Part shown: positions 9,420 through 17,545 of the stretch, piece by piece
Numbering within the stretch: the first letter of the stretch is position 1
How the letters are laid out: every line of letters begins with the position of its first letter
NCBI GenBank assembly: GCA_028284465.1
Contig: JANQRR010000004.1
Coordinates: forward strand, 1-40,569
Length of the DNA stretch: 40,569 nucleotides
Reading direction: 5' to 3'
Origin: Gammaproteobacteria bacterium
Lineage (GTDB): Bacteria > Pseudomonadota > Gammaproteobacteria > JAJFKO01
Made by a program: the position numbers and the translations under genes
Notes under the pieces: model-generated
The model's input: the letters and a program-made list of their open reading frames with translations, nothing else
Told to the model about the DNA's origin: nothing
Database searches by the model: none

Positions 9420-11369
9420 ATGAAAAAAATATTGTTTTATTTTATTATTGCAGCGACATATTTAATTTTAATAAAAGTTAATGCCAATAATAAAAAATTT
9501 ATTGAAATACCGGAAGTCAAAGTCCATGCAATACGTGGCCAGCGCCACATTAATAATCATGGCATTTTAAATACCCAAGTGATCCAGCATCGACAACTCA
9601 AACAAAGCGGAGCGCGTCATCTTACAGATGCTTTGGCAGGTAAGAGTGGTATCCAGTTGCATAATACTAGTAGCAATCCTGGTGAAGCGACTGTTAGTAT
9701 ACGTGGTTTTGGTGAAAATGCTTATGCAAACAGTTTGATTTTAGTCGATGGCTTTCCTTTAGTAAATCCAGATATTGGCAGCGTTAACTTAGATTTTATT
9801 CCTGTTGAAGATATTGATAGGCTTGAAATTATTCCTGGCAGTGGTGGCGTATTATATGGTGATCAAGCTGTTGGTGGCGTGGTTAACATCATCATGCACA
9901 AACCGACTAAATTTCGCAGTTTTGCTAGTGCCAATTATGGTAGTTATACGCAACGCCAAATCTATGGCTCAGTAGAAGATGCTTATAAAAATGGTTGGTT
10001 TTACCATGCCAATATCAGTAAACAAGCTAGCCATAATTATCGTCAACAAAATCGTGTTAATACCACAAATGGTTTTGCGCAACTTGGCAAACGAGTTCAT
10101 CATGGTATTTATTATCTTGAGTCGTATATCATTAACCAAAGATTGCAATTGCCTGGGGCATTAACTCGATTACAAGTGGGTCAAGATCGTCGTCAAGTTG
10201 CCCCAACATCCATTGGTGATTTTTCCAATGACACCACTAATTTAACAATATTTCATTTTAAGCAAGGATTAAATTCACATTGGGAATTACGTGGGCAAAT
10301 GGCGCAACGCTATGGCAACACCGATGGATTTTTAGTGGATGGTTTTACCCAAAGACGACGCGTATTTGTGTTTTTACCGAGGCTTATTGGTCATTTTCAC
10401 ACATCAGCAGGAGAATTGATCTCAACCTCAGGGTTTGATACCACTAACGATCGCTATCGTTATTTTTCACCACCGTTACCAACGTTTAATGCCAATGTGC
10501 AACGGCGCATGCATAGCATCTATACTCACATGGCATTTCCGATAAATGCGAAATTAGAGGCTAATTTAGGTATACGATGGGCGCGCAATCAAAATGATTT
10601 AAATGGCATGACATTAATAAGTGGAGTGTTTGTGAGTGAACAAGGCTTAGTGTATAAGTACAATAAGCATTGGCATTTTTACGCACGTCGCGCCGGTAAT
10701 TATCGTTTTCCTAAAGCCGATGAATTAAATAATGTATTTCCTTCACCAACGATTTCACAATTACGCACTCAAACTGGGGTATCGTATGAAACTGGAGTAG
10801 TATGGGCAAAGCCAACGTATTCTGCTAATGTGTCGTTTTATCAATTAGATTTAAAAGATGAAATTGCGTTTGCGCCACCAGCGCCGGAGCAACCCATTCC
10901 GACCAATCGTAATTTAGATCCAACACGACGTCGTGGCATCATTACAAGTTTTATGTATGCCCCAATTCCAGCTTTAACATTACATGCTGATTATGCATTT
11001 GTAAGTGCGCTTTATCGCAGAGGTCCGTTTAAAGGTAATCGTATTCCATTTGTCGCACAAAATGTGTGGCGGATCGCTGGTGATTATTATTTTAATCCAC
11101 ATTGGTCATTATTTCTGGCGGCACTATTTACTGGCAGTCGTTATGCTTCAGAAGATGATGCTAATGTGGGGCCATTGTTTGGTGGTTTTACTATTTACAA
11201 TCTCAGCCTAAATTATCATTATAAGCAGCTTAATGTCGCTTTTCATGTTAACAATATTACGGGTAAAGAGTATTATGATTATATTTTATTTCCCAGTGGG
11301 TTTGGGCCATTCTTTTACCCAGCACCAGAAAGGAATTTCTTGTTAACGGTGACGTATGAATTTGCCTAA
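9420..11369 (+). CDS. TonB-dependent outer-membrane receptor, BtuB-like (vitamin B12 uptake)
   Basis: A 649-aa beta-barrel receptor. After the signal peptide (residues 1-22, ending VNA) comes a TonB-box-like IPEVKVHA (30-37). The plug domain contains TDALAGKSGIQLHN, VSIRGFGENAYANSLILVDGFPL, GGVLYGDQAVGGVVNI. The barrel ends with NNITGKEYYDY and a final strand YEFA. ATG 9420 is preferred over an upstream ATG because it opens the signal peptide and lies about 9 nt after GAGATAGG. The cobalamin riboswitch upstream is strong evidence that the substrate is a corrinoid. The next gene, a TonB, overlaps its end. Confidence 0.9.
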   Translation: MKKILFYFIIAATYLILIKVNANNKKFIEIPEVKVHAIRGQRHINNHGILNTQVIQHRQLKQSGARHLTDALAGKSGIQLHNTSSNPGEATVSIRGFGENAYANSLILVDGFPLVNPDIGSVNLDFIPVEDIDRLEIIPGSGGVLYGDQAVGGVVNIIMHKPTKFRSFASANYGSYTQRQIYGSVEDAYKNGWFYHANISKQASHNYRQQNRVNTTNGFAQLGKRVHHGIYYLESYIINQRLQLPGALTRLQVGQDRRQVAPTSIGDFSNDTTNLTIFHFKQGLNSHWELRGQMAQRYGNTDGFLVDGFTQRRRVFVFLPRLIGHFHTSAGELISTSGFDTTNDRYRYFSPPLPTFNANVQRRMHSIYTHMAFPINAKLEANLGIRWARNQNDLNGMTLISGVFVSEQGLVYKYNKHWHFYARRAGNYRFPKADELNNVFPSPTISQLRTQTGVSYETGVVWAKPTYSANVSFYQLDLKDEIAFAPPAPEQPIPTNRNLDPTRRRGIITSFMYAPIPALTLHADYAFVSALYRRGPFKGNRIPFVAQNVWRIAGDYYFNPHWSLFLAALFTGSRYASEDDANVGPLFGGFTIYNLSLNYHYKQLNVAFHVNNITGKEYYDYILFPSGFGPFFYPAPERNFLLTVTYEFA

Positions 11370-11988
11370 AAATAGTGAGCAATTATTATGGGTGCTATTA
11401 TCCATAAGTTTGCATGTTATCGTGTTGATGTTATTTATTTTAACGTATGCACAATACTTGCCATCCGCAGGACAGCAACAGGTTAAAATAAAACATGCCT
11501 ACGTTTATCAACAGCAATTATTGCAGCAACATAAGTTCGGCAATAATCAGCCATCACCAACTTCATCATCATCACAATCACAAGCTGTGGCTAAACAACC
11601 TAATATACTGCAGCGTCGACGTGCTATTAAAGCACAACCTCGATTGCCTGCAAAAACTAGTGCGGCAAATAGGGCACAAGCAGCATCTGGGGTAAAGCTT
11701 ACGCAAGGATTATCAAAATTTTTGCTCATATTGCATAACTTAATTCAACAACATCAGACATATCCGCAAGTCGCTGATCCAGCAGCGTCGTCAAATACAG
11801 TTAAAGTTACATTTAAAATCTATCCTGATGGTAGGATTCGCCAGATTGCAATTGCTAAGTCCAGTGGTTATGCTGTGTTAGATGAAGCAGCAGTGCAGGC
11901 TGTACGTGATATATCGCCAGTAAAACAGGCACGTCAATATATTAAACAGCCATTATGGATGGCCGTGAAAGTCAGTTTTTTGTCTTAG
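11356..11988 (+). CDS. TonB-like energy-transducing protein
   Basis: A 210-aa protein with one N-terminal membrane helix (about residues 10-31), a Gln/Ser/Pro-rich periplasmic linker, and a TonB C-terminal domain: YPQVA, VKVTFKIYPDGRIRQIAI, SGYAVLDEAAVQAVRDISP. TonB carries proton-motive energy from ExbBD to outer-membrane receptors. Its start overlaps the receptor by 14 nt, so it is probably translated with it under the same riboswitch and is likely dedicated to B12. No exbB or exbD is nearby, so it must share one encoded elsewhere. Its 3' end overlaps the convergent DedA-like gene by 17 bp. Confidence 0.87.
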   Translation: MNLPKNSEQLLWVLLSISLHVIVLMLFILTYAQYLPSAGQQQVKIKHAYVYQQQLLQQHKFGNNQPSPTSSSSQSQAVAKQPNILQRRRAIKAQPRLPAKTSAANRAQAASGVKLTQGLSKFLLILHNLIQQHQTYPQVADPAASSNTVKVTFKIYPDGRIRQIAIAKSSGYAVLDEAAVQAVRDISPVKQARQYIKQPLWMAVKVSFLS

Positions 11989-12694
11989 ATTTATATTTTT
12001 TATAAATAATGGGTACTAAGGCTAAGATCCCTAAACCAATAAGAGGCGCGAGAATTTCAGGCTTCAAAATAATTCCTAGATCAGGTGTTTTGCCAGCAGC
12101 TAGTACTGCACCAACACCATTACCTAACAACACATAGACAAATGATCCGGGAATAATACCGATAAACGTAGCAGCAACATAAGATGATAAACGCATATTT
12201 AATAATCCTGGAACGATATTAACTAACCAAAATGGAAATAAAGGTACTAAGCGTAAAAATAATAAATAATTAAAGGCATTTTTTTGAAAGCCTTGTTCTA
12301 AACGTTTGATGGTTGCACCAGCTTTTTTTGCTAGGATTTCGCCAAGAGCAGTGCGTGCTGCAAGAAAAATAATGGTTGCGCCTATTGTTGCACTGATCAC
12401 TACATAAATCGTACCGAAGATATAACCAAATAAAAATCCGCCAGTGATCGTTAAAATTGTAGCACCAGGGATGGAGACAGCAACCGCGATAATATAAATT
12501 ATCATAAAGCTTAATACCGTTAACACATAATGTTGTTGAGTCCAGCTAATGAGTTGGTTGCGATAACGTTCTAATACCTCAAAAGTGAGGTATTCATAAA
12601 GACCAAAGTAGAAAAATAAAATTAATGCCAAAATTAAGATAATAAGAGGGAGAAAACGAACAACATAGCGTTTTTTGCTAGCAGGCTGATTCAT
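11972..12694 (-). CDS. TVP38/TMEM64 (DedA/SNARE-associated, VTT) family membrane protein
   Basis: A 240-aa polytopic inner-membrane protein. It has an N-terminal helix (about 14-33), then the VTT core with SIPGATILTITGGFLFG, GATIIFLAAR, FLRLVPLFPFWLVNIVPGLL and GIIPGSFVYVLLGNG. The last helix ends in a Lys-rich tail. Members of this superfamily are linked to lipid scrambling or undecaprenyl-phosphate recycling, but substrate cannot be assigned here. It is transcribed alone toward tonB. An upstream neighbour is the divergent small secreted protein. Confidence 0.9.
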   Translation of the reverse strand: MNQPASKKRYVVRFLPLIILILALILFFYFGLYEYLTFEVLERYRNQLISWTQQHYVLTVLSFMIIYIIAVAVSIPGATILTITGGFLFGYIFGTIYVVISATIGATIIFLAARTALGEILAKKAGATIKRLEQGFQKNAFNYLLFLRLVPLFPFWLVNIVPGLLNMRLSSYVAATFIGIIPGSFVYVLLGNGVGAVLAAGKTPDLGIILKPEILAPLIGLGILALVPIIYKKYKSKTKN

Positions 12695-12822
12695 AATAGG
12701 CTCTCATGGTTATAACTACTTAAAATTTAACATAATTTCGGGCTAAGTTGTAATTTCTACGGAACTGGTCTTTAATTGAAGTAGATCTCTTATAGAACAC
12801 ATTCTTTGCAAGGAGTTCTAGC

Positions 12823-13155
12823 ATGAAAGCAAAAACCAACAAATTGTTAGCAGTTGTGTTAGGCGCAGGGTTAGCCATGAGCGTGGCTTTTGCTATCCCA
12901 GCTTTAACTATTGCTGGTGTTACCCAAAGCTCAAGTGGTATGACTGACCAAAGCACTAGTACGAGTACTACCAATGGTAATGGTACTACCACGACTAATG
13001 GTGATGGAACGTCAAATGGTACCACAACGAATGGCAATGGTACGGTGAATGGAACTACCGGCACCACGACTGATCCTGGTTCTAATACCGACGCAACGAC
13101 AACGATAGATCCTAGTAGTCAACCAGGTGGCTCAGAGAATCCTGGTACTTACTAG
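12823..13155 (+). CDS. Small secreted Thr/Asn/Gly-rich protein
   Basis: I do not recognise this 110-aa protein. It has a good SD (AAGGAG, 9 nt before ATG) and a clear signal peptide with cleavage likely after AFA (residue 24). The mature part is low complexity, dominated by Asn-Gly-Thr and Thr runs with spacers such as NGDGT and NGNGT (about residues 51-83), then a Pro/Ser/Gly tail. It has no Cys, no lipobox and no membrane helix. A strong terminator follows. The repeated N-x-T triplets resemble glycosylation sequons, but that is a guess. It is real by SD, signal and terminator; its function is unknown. Confidence 0.75.
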   Translation: MKAKTNKLLAVVLGAGLAMSVAFAIPALTIAGVTQSSSGMTDQSTSTSTTNGNGTTTTNGDGTSNGTTTNGNGTVNGTTGTTTDPGSNTDATTTIDPSSQPGGSENPGTY

Positions 13156-13184
13156 ATTTTTGATTTAGATTTTTAACAAAGATC

Positions 13185-13220
13185 CTGGCAGCTAAGGAAT
13201 AGCTGCCAGTGATTATTTTT
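13185..13220 (+). terminator. Intrinsic terminator after the small secreted protein
   Basis: CTGGCAGCTA (13185-13194) pairs perfectly with TAGCTGCCAG (13200-13209) around loop AGGAA. It is followed by TGATTATTTTTA. A 10-bp GC-containing stem plus a T-rich tail is a textbook intrinsic terminator. The loop contains AAGGA with the flanking A, which could double as an SD for a GTG at 13209. Confidence 0.88.
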
Positions 13221-13226
13221 ATCGTT

Positions 13227-13838
13227 ATGCTCAAACTTAAGTATGCATTTACTGCCTGGATTTACGATATTCTTGATTATCCTTGGGAGCGTCTTTACCG
13301 CCAATGGCGTACCCAGATATTAGCTGACGTTCATGGTAAAGTATTAGAAGCTGGAGTGGGTACTGGTCGTAATCTTCCATATTATGCTGACGATGTTGAA
13401 TTGCTCGGTATTGATTTAAGCCCAACAATGCTCATGTTTGCCAAACGTCGAGCGCGGCAAGCAGCTTGTCAAGTTGAGCTGCGACAAGAAGATGCTAGCC
13501 AAATGCCAACGGTTGCTAGTGCCACATATGATTGGGTTTTAAGTACTTTTATGTGTTGTGTGATGCCTGATTATTTACAGCAACAAACAATAGCCCAGTT
13601 TCAACGTGTGCTTAAGCCCGGTGGAAAATTTAAATTATTAGAAATGGTTTATTCCCAAGATCCAACATTGCGTCGGCGCCAAGCGCGAATCGCACCACTT
13701 GTTGAGTTGATTTATGGTGCTCGCTTTGATCGACATACACTTGAGCGTTTGCAGCAAGCAGATAACTTAGAAGTAAGCCGTACTGAGTTTTTAAAAGATG
13801 ACGTTTACCTGCTAATTGAGGGCAAACGTCGCGACTAA
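13227..13838 (+). CDS. Class I SAM-dependent methyltransferase
   Basis: About 203 aa. The SAM-binding motif I is VLEAGVGTGRNLPYY, followed by LLGIDLSPTMLMFAKRRA (motif II acidic residue) and the late motif VLKPGGKFKLLEM. It resembles the Methyltransf_11 group that includes phospholipid N-methyltransferases and METTL7-type enzymes, but the substrate is not readable. The start is uncertain. ATG 13227 lacks an SD. GTG 13209, six codons longer, has AAGGA about 10 nt upstream, although that SD sits in the loop of the preceding terminator. It stands alone between a terminator and an MFS gene. Confidence 0.85.
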   Translation: MLKLKYAFTAWIYDILDYPWERLYRQWRTQILADVHGKVLEAGVGTGRNLPYYADDVELLGIDLSPTMLMFAKRRARQAACQVELRQEDASQMPTVASATYDWVLSTFMCCVMPDYLQQQTIAQFQRVLKPGGKFKLLEMVYSQDPTLRRRQARIAPLVELIYGARFDRHTLERLQQADNLEVSRTEFLKDDVYLLIEGKRRD

Positions 13839-13925
13839 TTTGCTGTTCCTACCTTGTTACAAATTGATACAAAAAACTGTCATTAGGTGGTTGTGTTATT
13901 TTTGTTTCGCCCTTATTCTACCTAA

Positions 13926-15272
13926 ATGAATATTGCAACTGCAGCAACCGCTGAACAAACAGTATTGCCGTTAAAACGGCAACGTCGCCGCACCCAACTC
14001 TACTTTCGAGCATGGGGTACGTGGCTTATTGCCGCAAGCTTTTTGTTGTTCCAATTAATGTTACAACTTTCAGCGGGGGTTATGGTGCATGATCTCATGC
14101 AATCATACTCATTAACAGCATTGGGCGCAGGTTTATTAGCTGGCACGTACTACTATATTTATAGTGCATTGCAGACACCTGCTGGGATGCTTATGGATCA
14201 TTTTGGCGCGCGTAAATTATTAACGATTGGCGCAGTCATTTGTAGTATTGGCTGTGTTATTTTTGCAGTTAGCGGCAGTGTTAGTATTGCAGTGCTCGGG
14301 CGTTTGTTGATGGGTTTAGGCTCTTCGTTTGCATTTGTTGGTTGCTTGTTTTTGATCGGAGTGTGGTTTCCATTTCGTTATTTTGCAGTGATGGTAGCAT
14401 TGACTGAGACGATCGCTATGATAGGAAGTATCGGCAGTAATCTATCATTAGCAACTTTGGACAATGTACTTGGCTGGCGTAATAGTATGTTAATTGCGGG
14501 AGTCATCGCTGCAGGTTTTGCAGTTTTGTGTTGGTTGTTTGTTAAGGATACTTCGCCGCTAACTCGGCGCCAGCAGCATTTAGCACCTTCATTTTCATTA
14601 AGCCATTTTTATCATAATGTGTGGGCATTATTGAAAAAGCCTGTGGTGTGGCTTAATGGCTTATATATTGGTCTGCTATTTACGGTGGTCACGGTTTTTG
14701 TGGCATTGTGGGGAATTCCATTCTTTGAAAAAGCCCACCATATAGCAGCATCGCCAGCGACTTTTAGTATATCATTAGTTTTTCTTGGCATTGCAATAGG
14801 GGGACCATTGATCGGTTGGTTTTATGGTCTTTATCCACGGCGTCGCTTAATTCTGATCGGCGGGGCTTTAATGTCAGCAGCATTACTCAGTGTTTTGATT
14901 TATATGCCAAGTTTACCCATGGCTGTTACCGATATCTTGCTATTCATGTTAGGGCTTTCTTGTAGCTGTTATATTCTCAATTATGTGATTGCAAAAGAGG
15001 TAGCAGTAACTCGAGGAGCGGCAACGAGTATTGGTTTTACTAACACTCTCGCAGTAGTTACTGCGCCAATTTTTCAGAGCGTCGTAGGTTTAATACTTTA
15101 TTTAGTTGCGCGTGGGCATTCGCTTACAGGGCATGAAATCTACACTGTGCATAGTTATCAATTATCATTGAGTATTTTGCCAGTAATGTTGATCATTGCT
15201 GCGTTATTAGCCGTATTTATTCCTGAGCAAAAGCACATTTATTTTGGTAGCATGAAAGTACCAACAAAATAA
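13926..15272 (+). CDS. MFS transporter, Pht-like
   Basis: A 448-aa major facilitator protein with about 12 membrane helices. After a basic N-terminus it shows the inter-helix signature LQTPAGMLMDHFGARKLL (between helices 2 and 3) and GRLLMGLGSSFAFVG in helix 4, then a second half starting near residue 230. The helix 4-5 region (VGCLFLIGVWFPFRYFAVMVALTETIAMIG) reminds me of the Legionella Pht amino-acid transporter family. That assignment is inference from memory. No clear SD precedes the ATG. Substrate unknown. Confidence 0.85.
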   Translation: MNIATAATAEQTVLPLKRQRRRTQLYFRAWGTWLIAASFLLFQLMLQLSAGVMVHDLMQSYSLTALGAGLLAGTYYYIYSALQTPAGMLMDHFGARKLLTIGAVICSIGCVIFAVSGSVSIAVLGRLLMGLGSSFAFVGCLFLIGVWFPFRYFAVMVALTETIAMIGSIGSNLSLATLDNVLGWRNSMLIAGVIAAGFAVLCWLFVKDTSPLTRRQQHLAPSFSLSHFYHNVWALLKKPVVWLNGLYIGLLFTVVTVFVALWGIPFFEKAHHIAASPATFSISLVFLGIAIGGPLIGWFYGLYPRRRLILIGGALMSAALLSVLIYMPSLPMAVTDILLFMLGLSCSCYILNYVIAKEVAVTRGAATSIGFTNTLAVVTAPIFQSVVGLILYLVARGHSLTGHEIYTVHSYQLSLSILPVMLIIAALLAVFIPEQKHIYFGSMKVPTK

Positions 15273-15284
15273 GCACCAATATTG

Positions 15285-15296
15285 CCAATCGATTGG
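15285..15296. promoter_or_regulatory. Perfect palindrome CCAATCGATTGG
   Basis: A 12-bp perfect inverted repeat lies 13 bp after the MFS stop codon, in the 237-bp gap before the S24 repressor gene. It has no T-tract and so is unlikely to be a terminator. It could be an operator for a dimeric regulator such as the downstream repressor. The rest of the gap is AT-rich without a clear gene. Confidence 0.35.
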
Positions 15297-15509
15297 TCGG
15301 CACAATTTTGATTGTATTTCTAGGCAAATGCTATTATTATTGCCAAATATCAACCCACCAATAGAAATTACTTGCAACACAGTGCATAGGCACGCTATAG
15401 TATTATCTATAAGGTAATGTTGTGATTTTAAATATTACTGAATCACGTATTTATCTAAATAGTATTGTCATTAGAATGTATCACAAATTATTAACAGTTG
15501 AGTTGGTTT

Positions 15510-16205
15510 ATGAATGTAAAAGATATCCGTCGAGAAAATATGCGTGCTTTGGCTCGTTCTATTGGCGGGATCTCTGCAATCGCAGACAAAATGGGCAAAT
15601 CACAAGGGCAGATCAGCCATTTAATCGGTAGCACGCCGATTAAAAATATTGGTGATAGAATTGCTGCCCAAGTTGAAGAAGCTTTTGATAAACCACCTGG
15701 TTGGCTTGATAAACCCCACCCTGAAGTCAGTGAAACAGCAGCTTATTATGATAATTATCAAACAGTTCCATTGATTTATTGGGAACAAATTCAAACTTGG
15801 CGGCAAAAAGATCAATTTGATCGTGAGGAAGTACGTTATTGGGTAGGCTCAAGTATTGCCCGAATGAGTACCCATGCATTTGCGGTTGAAGTTCAAGACG
15901 ATAGCATGGAAGCCTCTTCTGGAGTTAGTTTTCCCATTGGTTCAATCATCTTAGTTGATCCTGATATTAAGGCTAGTAGCGGTGCTTTTGTGGTTGCTTC
16001 TACTAATAAAGCGGTAAAACCTACATTTAAACAATTTATTCTAGATGGTGGTAAGCATTTGCTTAAGCCATTAAATCCTCGGTATCCAATCCACGATTTA
16101 TCATCCAGTTATGAAATTTATGGGGTTGTGCGACAAGTGATGTATTTATATGATGCAGAAGGGCGCAAAGTCTACCCCAAAAAAATAGATATACCAGTTA
16201 AGTAA
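15510..16205 (+). CDS. LexA/CI-like repressor with S24 peptidase domain
   Basis: A 231-aa regulator. The N-terminal helix-turn-helix (about residues 5-60: NMRALARSIGGISAIADKMG, SQGQISHLIG) is followed by a short linker and an S24 self-cleavage domain. The likely dyad is S132 in DDSME and K174 in TFKQF, 42 residues apart, close to the spacing in lambda CI. FPIGSIILVDP is the usual core strand. Such proteins self-cleave on RecA-ssDNA and release phage or stress genes. ATG 15510 is preferred to the TTG four codons earlier. No phage structural genes adjoin it, so it may be a prophage remnant or a host stress regulator. Confidence 0.9.
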   Translation: MNVKDIRRENMRALARSIGGISAIADKMGKSQGQISHLIGSTPIKNIGDRIAAQVEEAFDKPPGWLDKPHPEVSETAAYYDNYQTVPLIYWEQIQTWRQKDQFDREEVRYWVGSSIARMSTHAFAVEVQDDSMEASSGVSFPIGSIILVDPDIKASSGAFVVASTNKAVKPTFKQFILDGGKHLLKPLNPRYPIHDLSSSYEIYGVVRQVMYLYDAEGRKVYPKKIDIPVK

Positions 16206-16274
16206 AAGTTATTGCTATCTTATTATCATTTTGATAAAGTTGTCAGGAAGTTTCTTAACAGGGAAATGGTTCTG

Positions 16275-16457
16275 ATGCACTGGCAACGATTATTAGAAGA
16301 ATTACTCGAACTCGAGAATGATGACATAAAAGCCATCGCAACGCAAACTGGATTATCAGTAAATACTTTGCGCAATATTCAAAGTGGCAAAACTCGATAT
16401 CCAAATCGACGTACGCGAGTTTTATTATATCGATTGTATTTCAAACATAAAAGATAA
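16275..16457 (+). CDS. Small helix-turn-helix protein
   Basis: A 60-aa protein made mostly of an XRE-like HTH: DIKAIATQTGLSVNTLRNIQSGK, then a basic tail (RYPNRRTRVLL). The start ATG 16275 has AGGGA 10 nt upstream. In-frame alternatives are ATG 16266 and a TTG at 16212. It lies 69 bp after the S24 repressor on the same strand, so the two may act together like a phage repressor and accessory regulator. No known family name is obvious. Confidence 0.65.
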   Translation: MHWQRLLEELLELENDDIKAIATQTGLSVNTLRNIQSGKTRYPNRRTRVLLYRLYFKHKR

Positions 16458-16477
16458 TCTTAGAAAAAGTAGTTGGG

Positions 16478-17476
16478 TTAGGGTGTTGAATATCCCCATT
16501 TCATATAAATTGAACCCCAGGTAAAACCAGCTCCAAATGCCGATAAAATAAGGTTGTCATCGCGTTTTAATTGTTTTTCCCATTCCCATAAGCATAATGG
16601 AATTGATGCATTAGTGGTGTTGCCATATTTATTGATATTAACCGTAATCTTTTTTTCATCGAGGCCAACTCGTTTGGCAGTTGCTTCTATAATGCGTTTA
16701 TTGGCTTGGTGAGGCACCAGCCAAGCAATATCATCGGCGGTTAAATGATTGCGTGCCATAACATCTGCAGTAACATCAGCCATGTTTTTAGTTGCATATT
16801 TAAATACGGTATGGCCATCTTGATAAACAAAATGCTCTTTGTTTTCGACTGTTTCATGGGAGGCTGGTTTCACCGAACCGCCTGCTTTCATATGTAAATA
16901 ATGGCGACCACGACCATCACATTTTAAAATCGAATCAATAATGCCGTAACCTTCGGTGCTAGGTTCAAGTAATACAACTCCTGCGCCATCACCAAATAAC
17001 ACACACGTACGACGATCTGCATAATCTAAAATTGCAGACATTTTATCAGCGCCAACAACTAACACTTTTTTGCAGGTACCAGTTTCAATGTATTTTGCCG
17101 CAGTTACTAATGAATAAAGAAAGCCGGAACATGCTGCCATCACATCAAAGCAAAACGCATTTTGAATATTGGTTTTATCAGCAATGGCACAAGCCGTTGA
17201 TGGAAATACCACATCGGGGGTTGCGGTTGCGCAGATCAGGCAATCGATATCATCGGCACTAAGCTTAGTTTTGGCAAATAAGCCCTTGATAGCATTAGCA
17301 GCCATATCAGAGGTGCCAAGGTTTTTATCGGTTAAAATTCGCCTTTCTTTGATCCCCGTGCGTGATGAAATCCACTCATCTGAAGTATCTAACGTTTTTG
17401 CTAAATCATCATTGGTTAAACGAGAATCTGGTGCCCAGGCATTCACGGCGGTTATAGCTGCTTGGATTTTGCCCAT
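16478..17476 (-). CDS. fabH: 3-oxoacyl-ACP synthase III (KAS III)
   Basis: FabH starts fatty-acid synthesis by condensing an acyl-CoA with malonyl-ACP. The 332-aa protein carries the full catalytic triad: C116 in AACSG, H256 in VPHQAN and N286 in YGNTTNASIP. DEWISSRTGIKERR and the C-terminal FGAGFTWG are also typical. CAGGTAG lies about 8 nt upstream. The gene stands alone apart from lepB, 69 bp upstream on the same strand, and not in the usual plsX-fabH-fabD-fabG cluster. It may be an extra KAS III with a special primer, or simply a relocated fabH. Confidence 0.95.
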   Translation of the reverse strand: MGKIQAAITAVNAWAPDSRLTNDDLAKTLDTSDEWISSRTGIKERRILTDKNLGTSDMAANAIKGLFAKTKLSADDIDCLICATATPDVVFPSTACAIADKTNIQNAFCFDVMAACSGFLYSLVTAAKYIETGTCKKVLVVGADKMSAILDYADRRTCVLFGDGAGVVLLEPSTEGYGIIDSILKCDGRGRHYLHMKAGGSVKPASHETVENKEHFVYQDGHTVFKYATKNMADVTADVMARNHLTADDIAWLVPHQANKRIIEATAKRVGLDEKKITVNINKYGNTTNASIPLCLWEWEKQLKRDDNLILSAFGAGFTWGSIYMKWGYSTP

Positions 17477-17545
17477 AAATGTCTACCTGAAATGTTCAAT
17501 ATGGTTGTGCATAATACAGAGCTGGTTTGGCAATGTAAACTGCTG

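Noticed and set aside
12720..13067. Minus-strand ORF rich in Val/Pro, opposite the secreted protein
   Set aside because: It is the antisense shadow of the Thr/Asn repeats. The + strand frame has the SD, signal peptide and terminator.
12961..13080. CRISPR-like or satellite repeat in the secreted protein gene
   Set aside because: The repeats are short, irregular and in frame (Asn-Gly-Thr codons). There are no spacers.
16212..16274. Longer N-terminus of the small HTH protein from TTG 16212
   Set aside because: The added residues show no domain, and the SD AGGGA fits ATG 16275 better.
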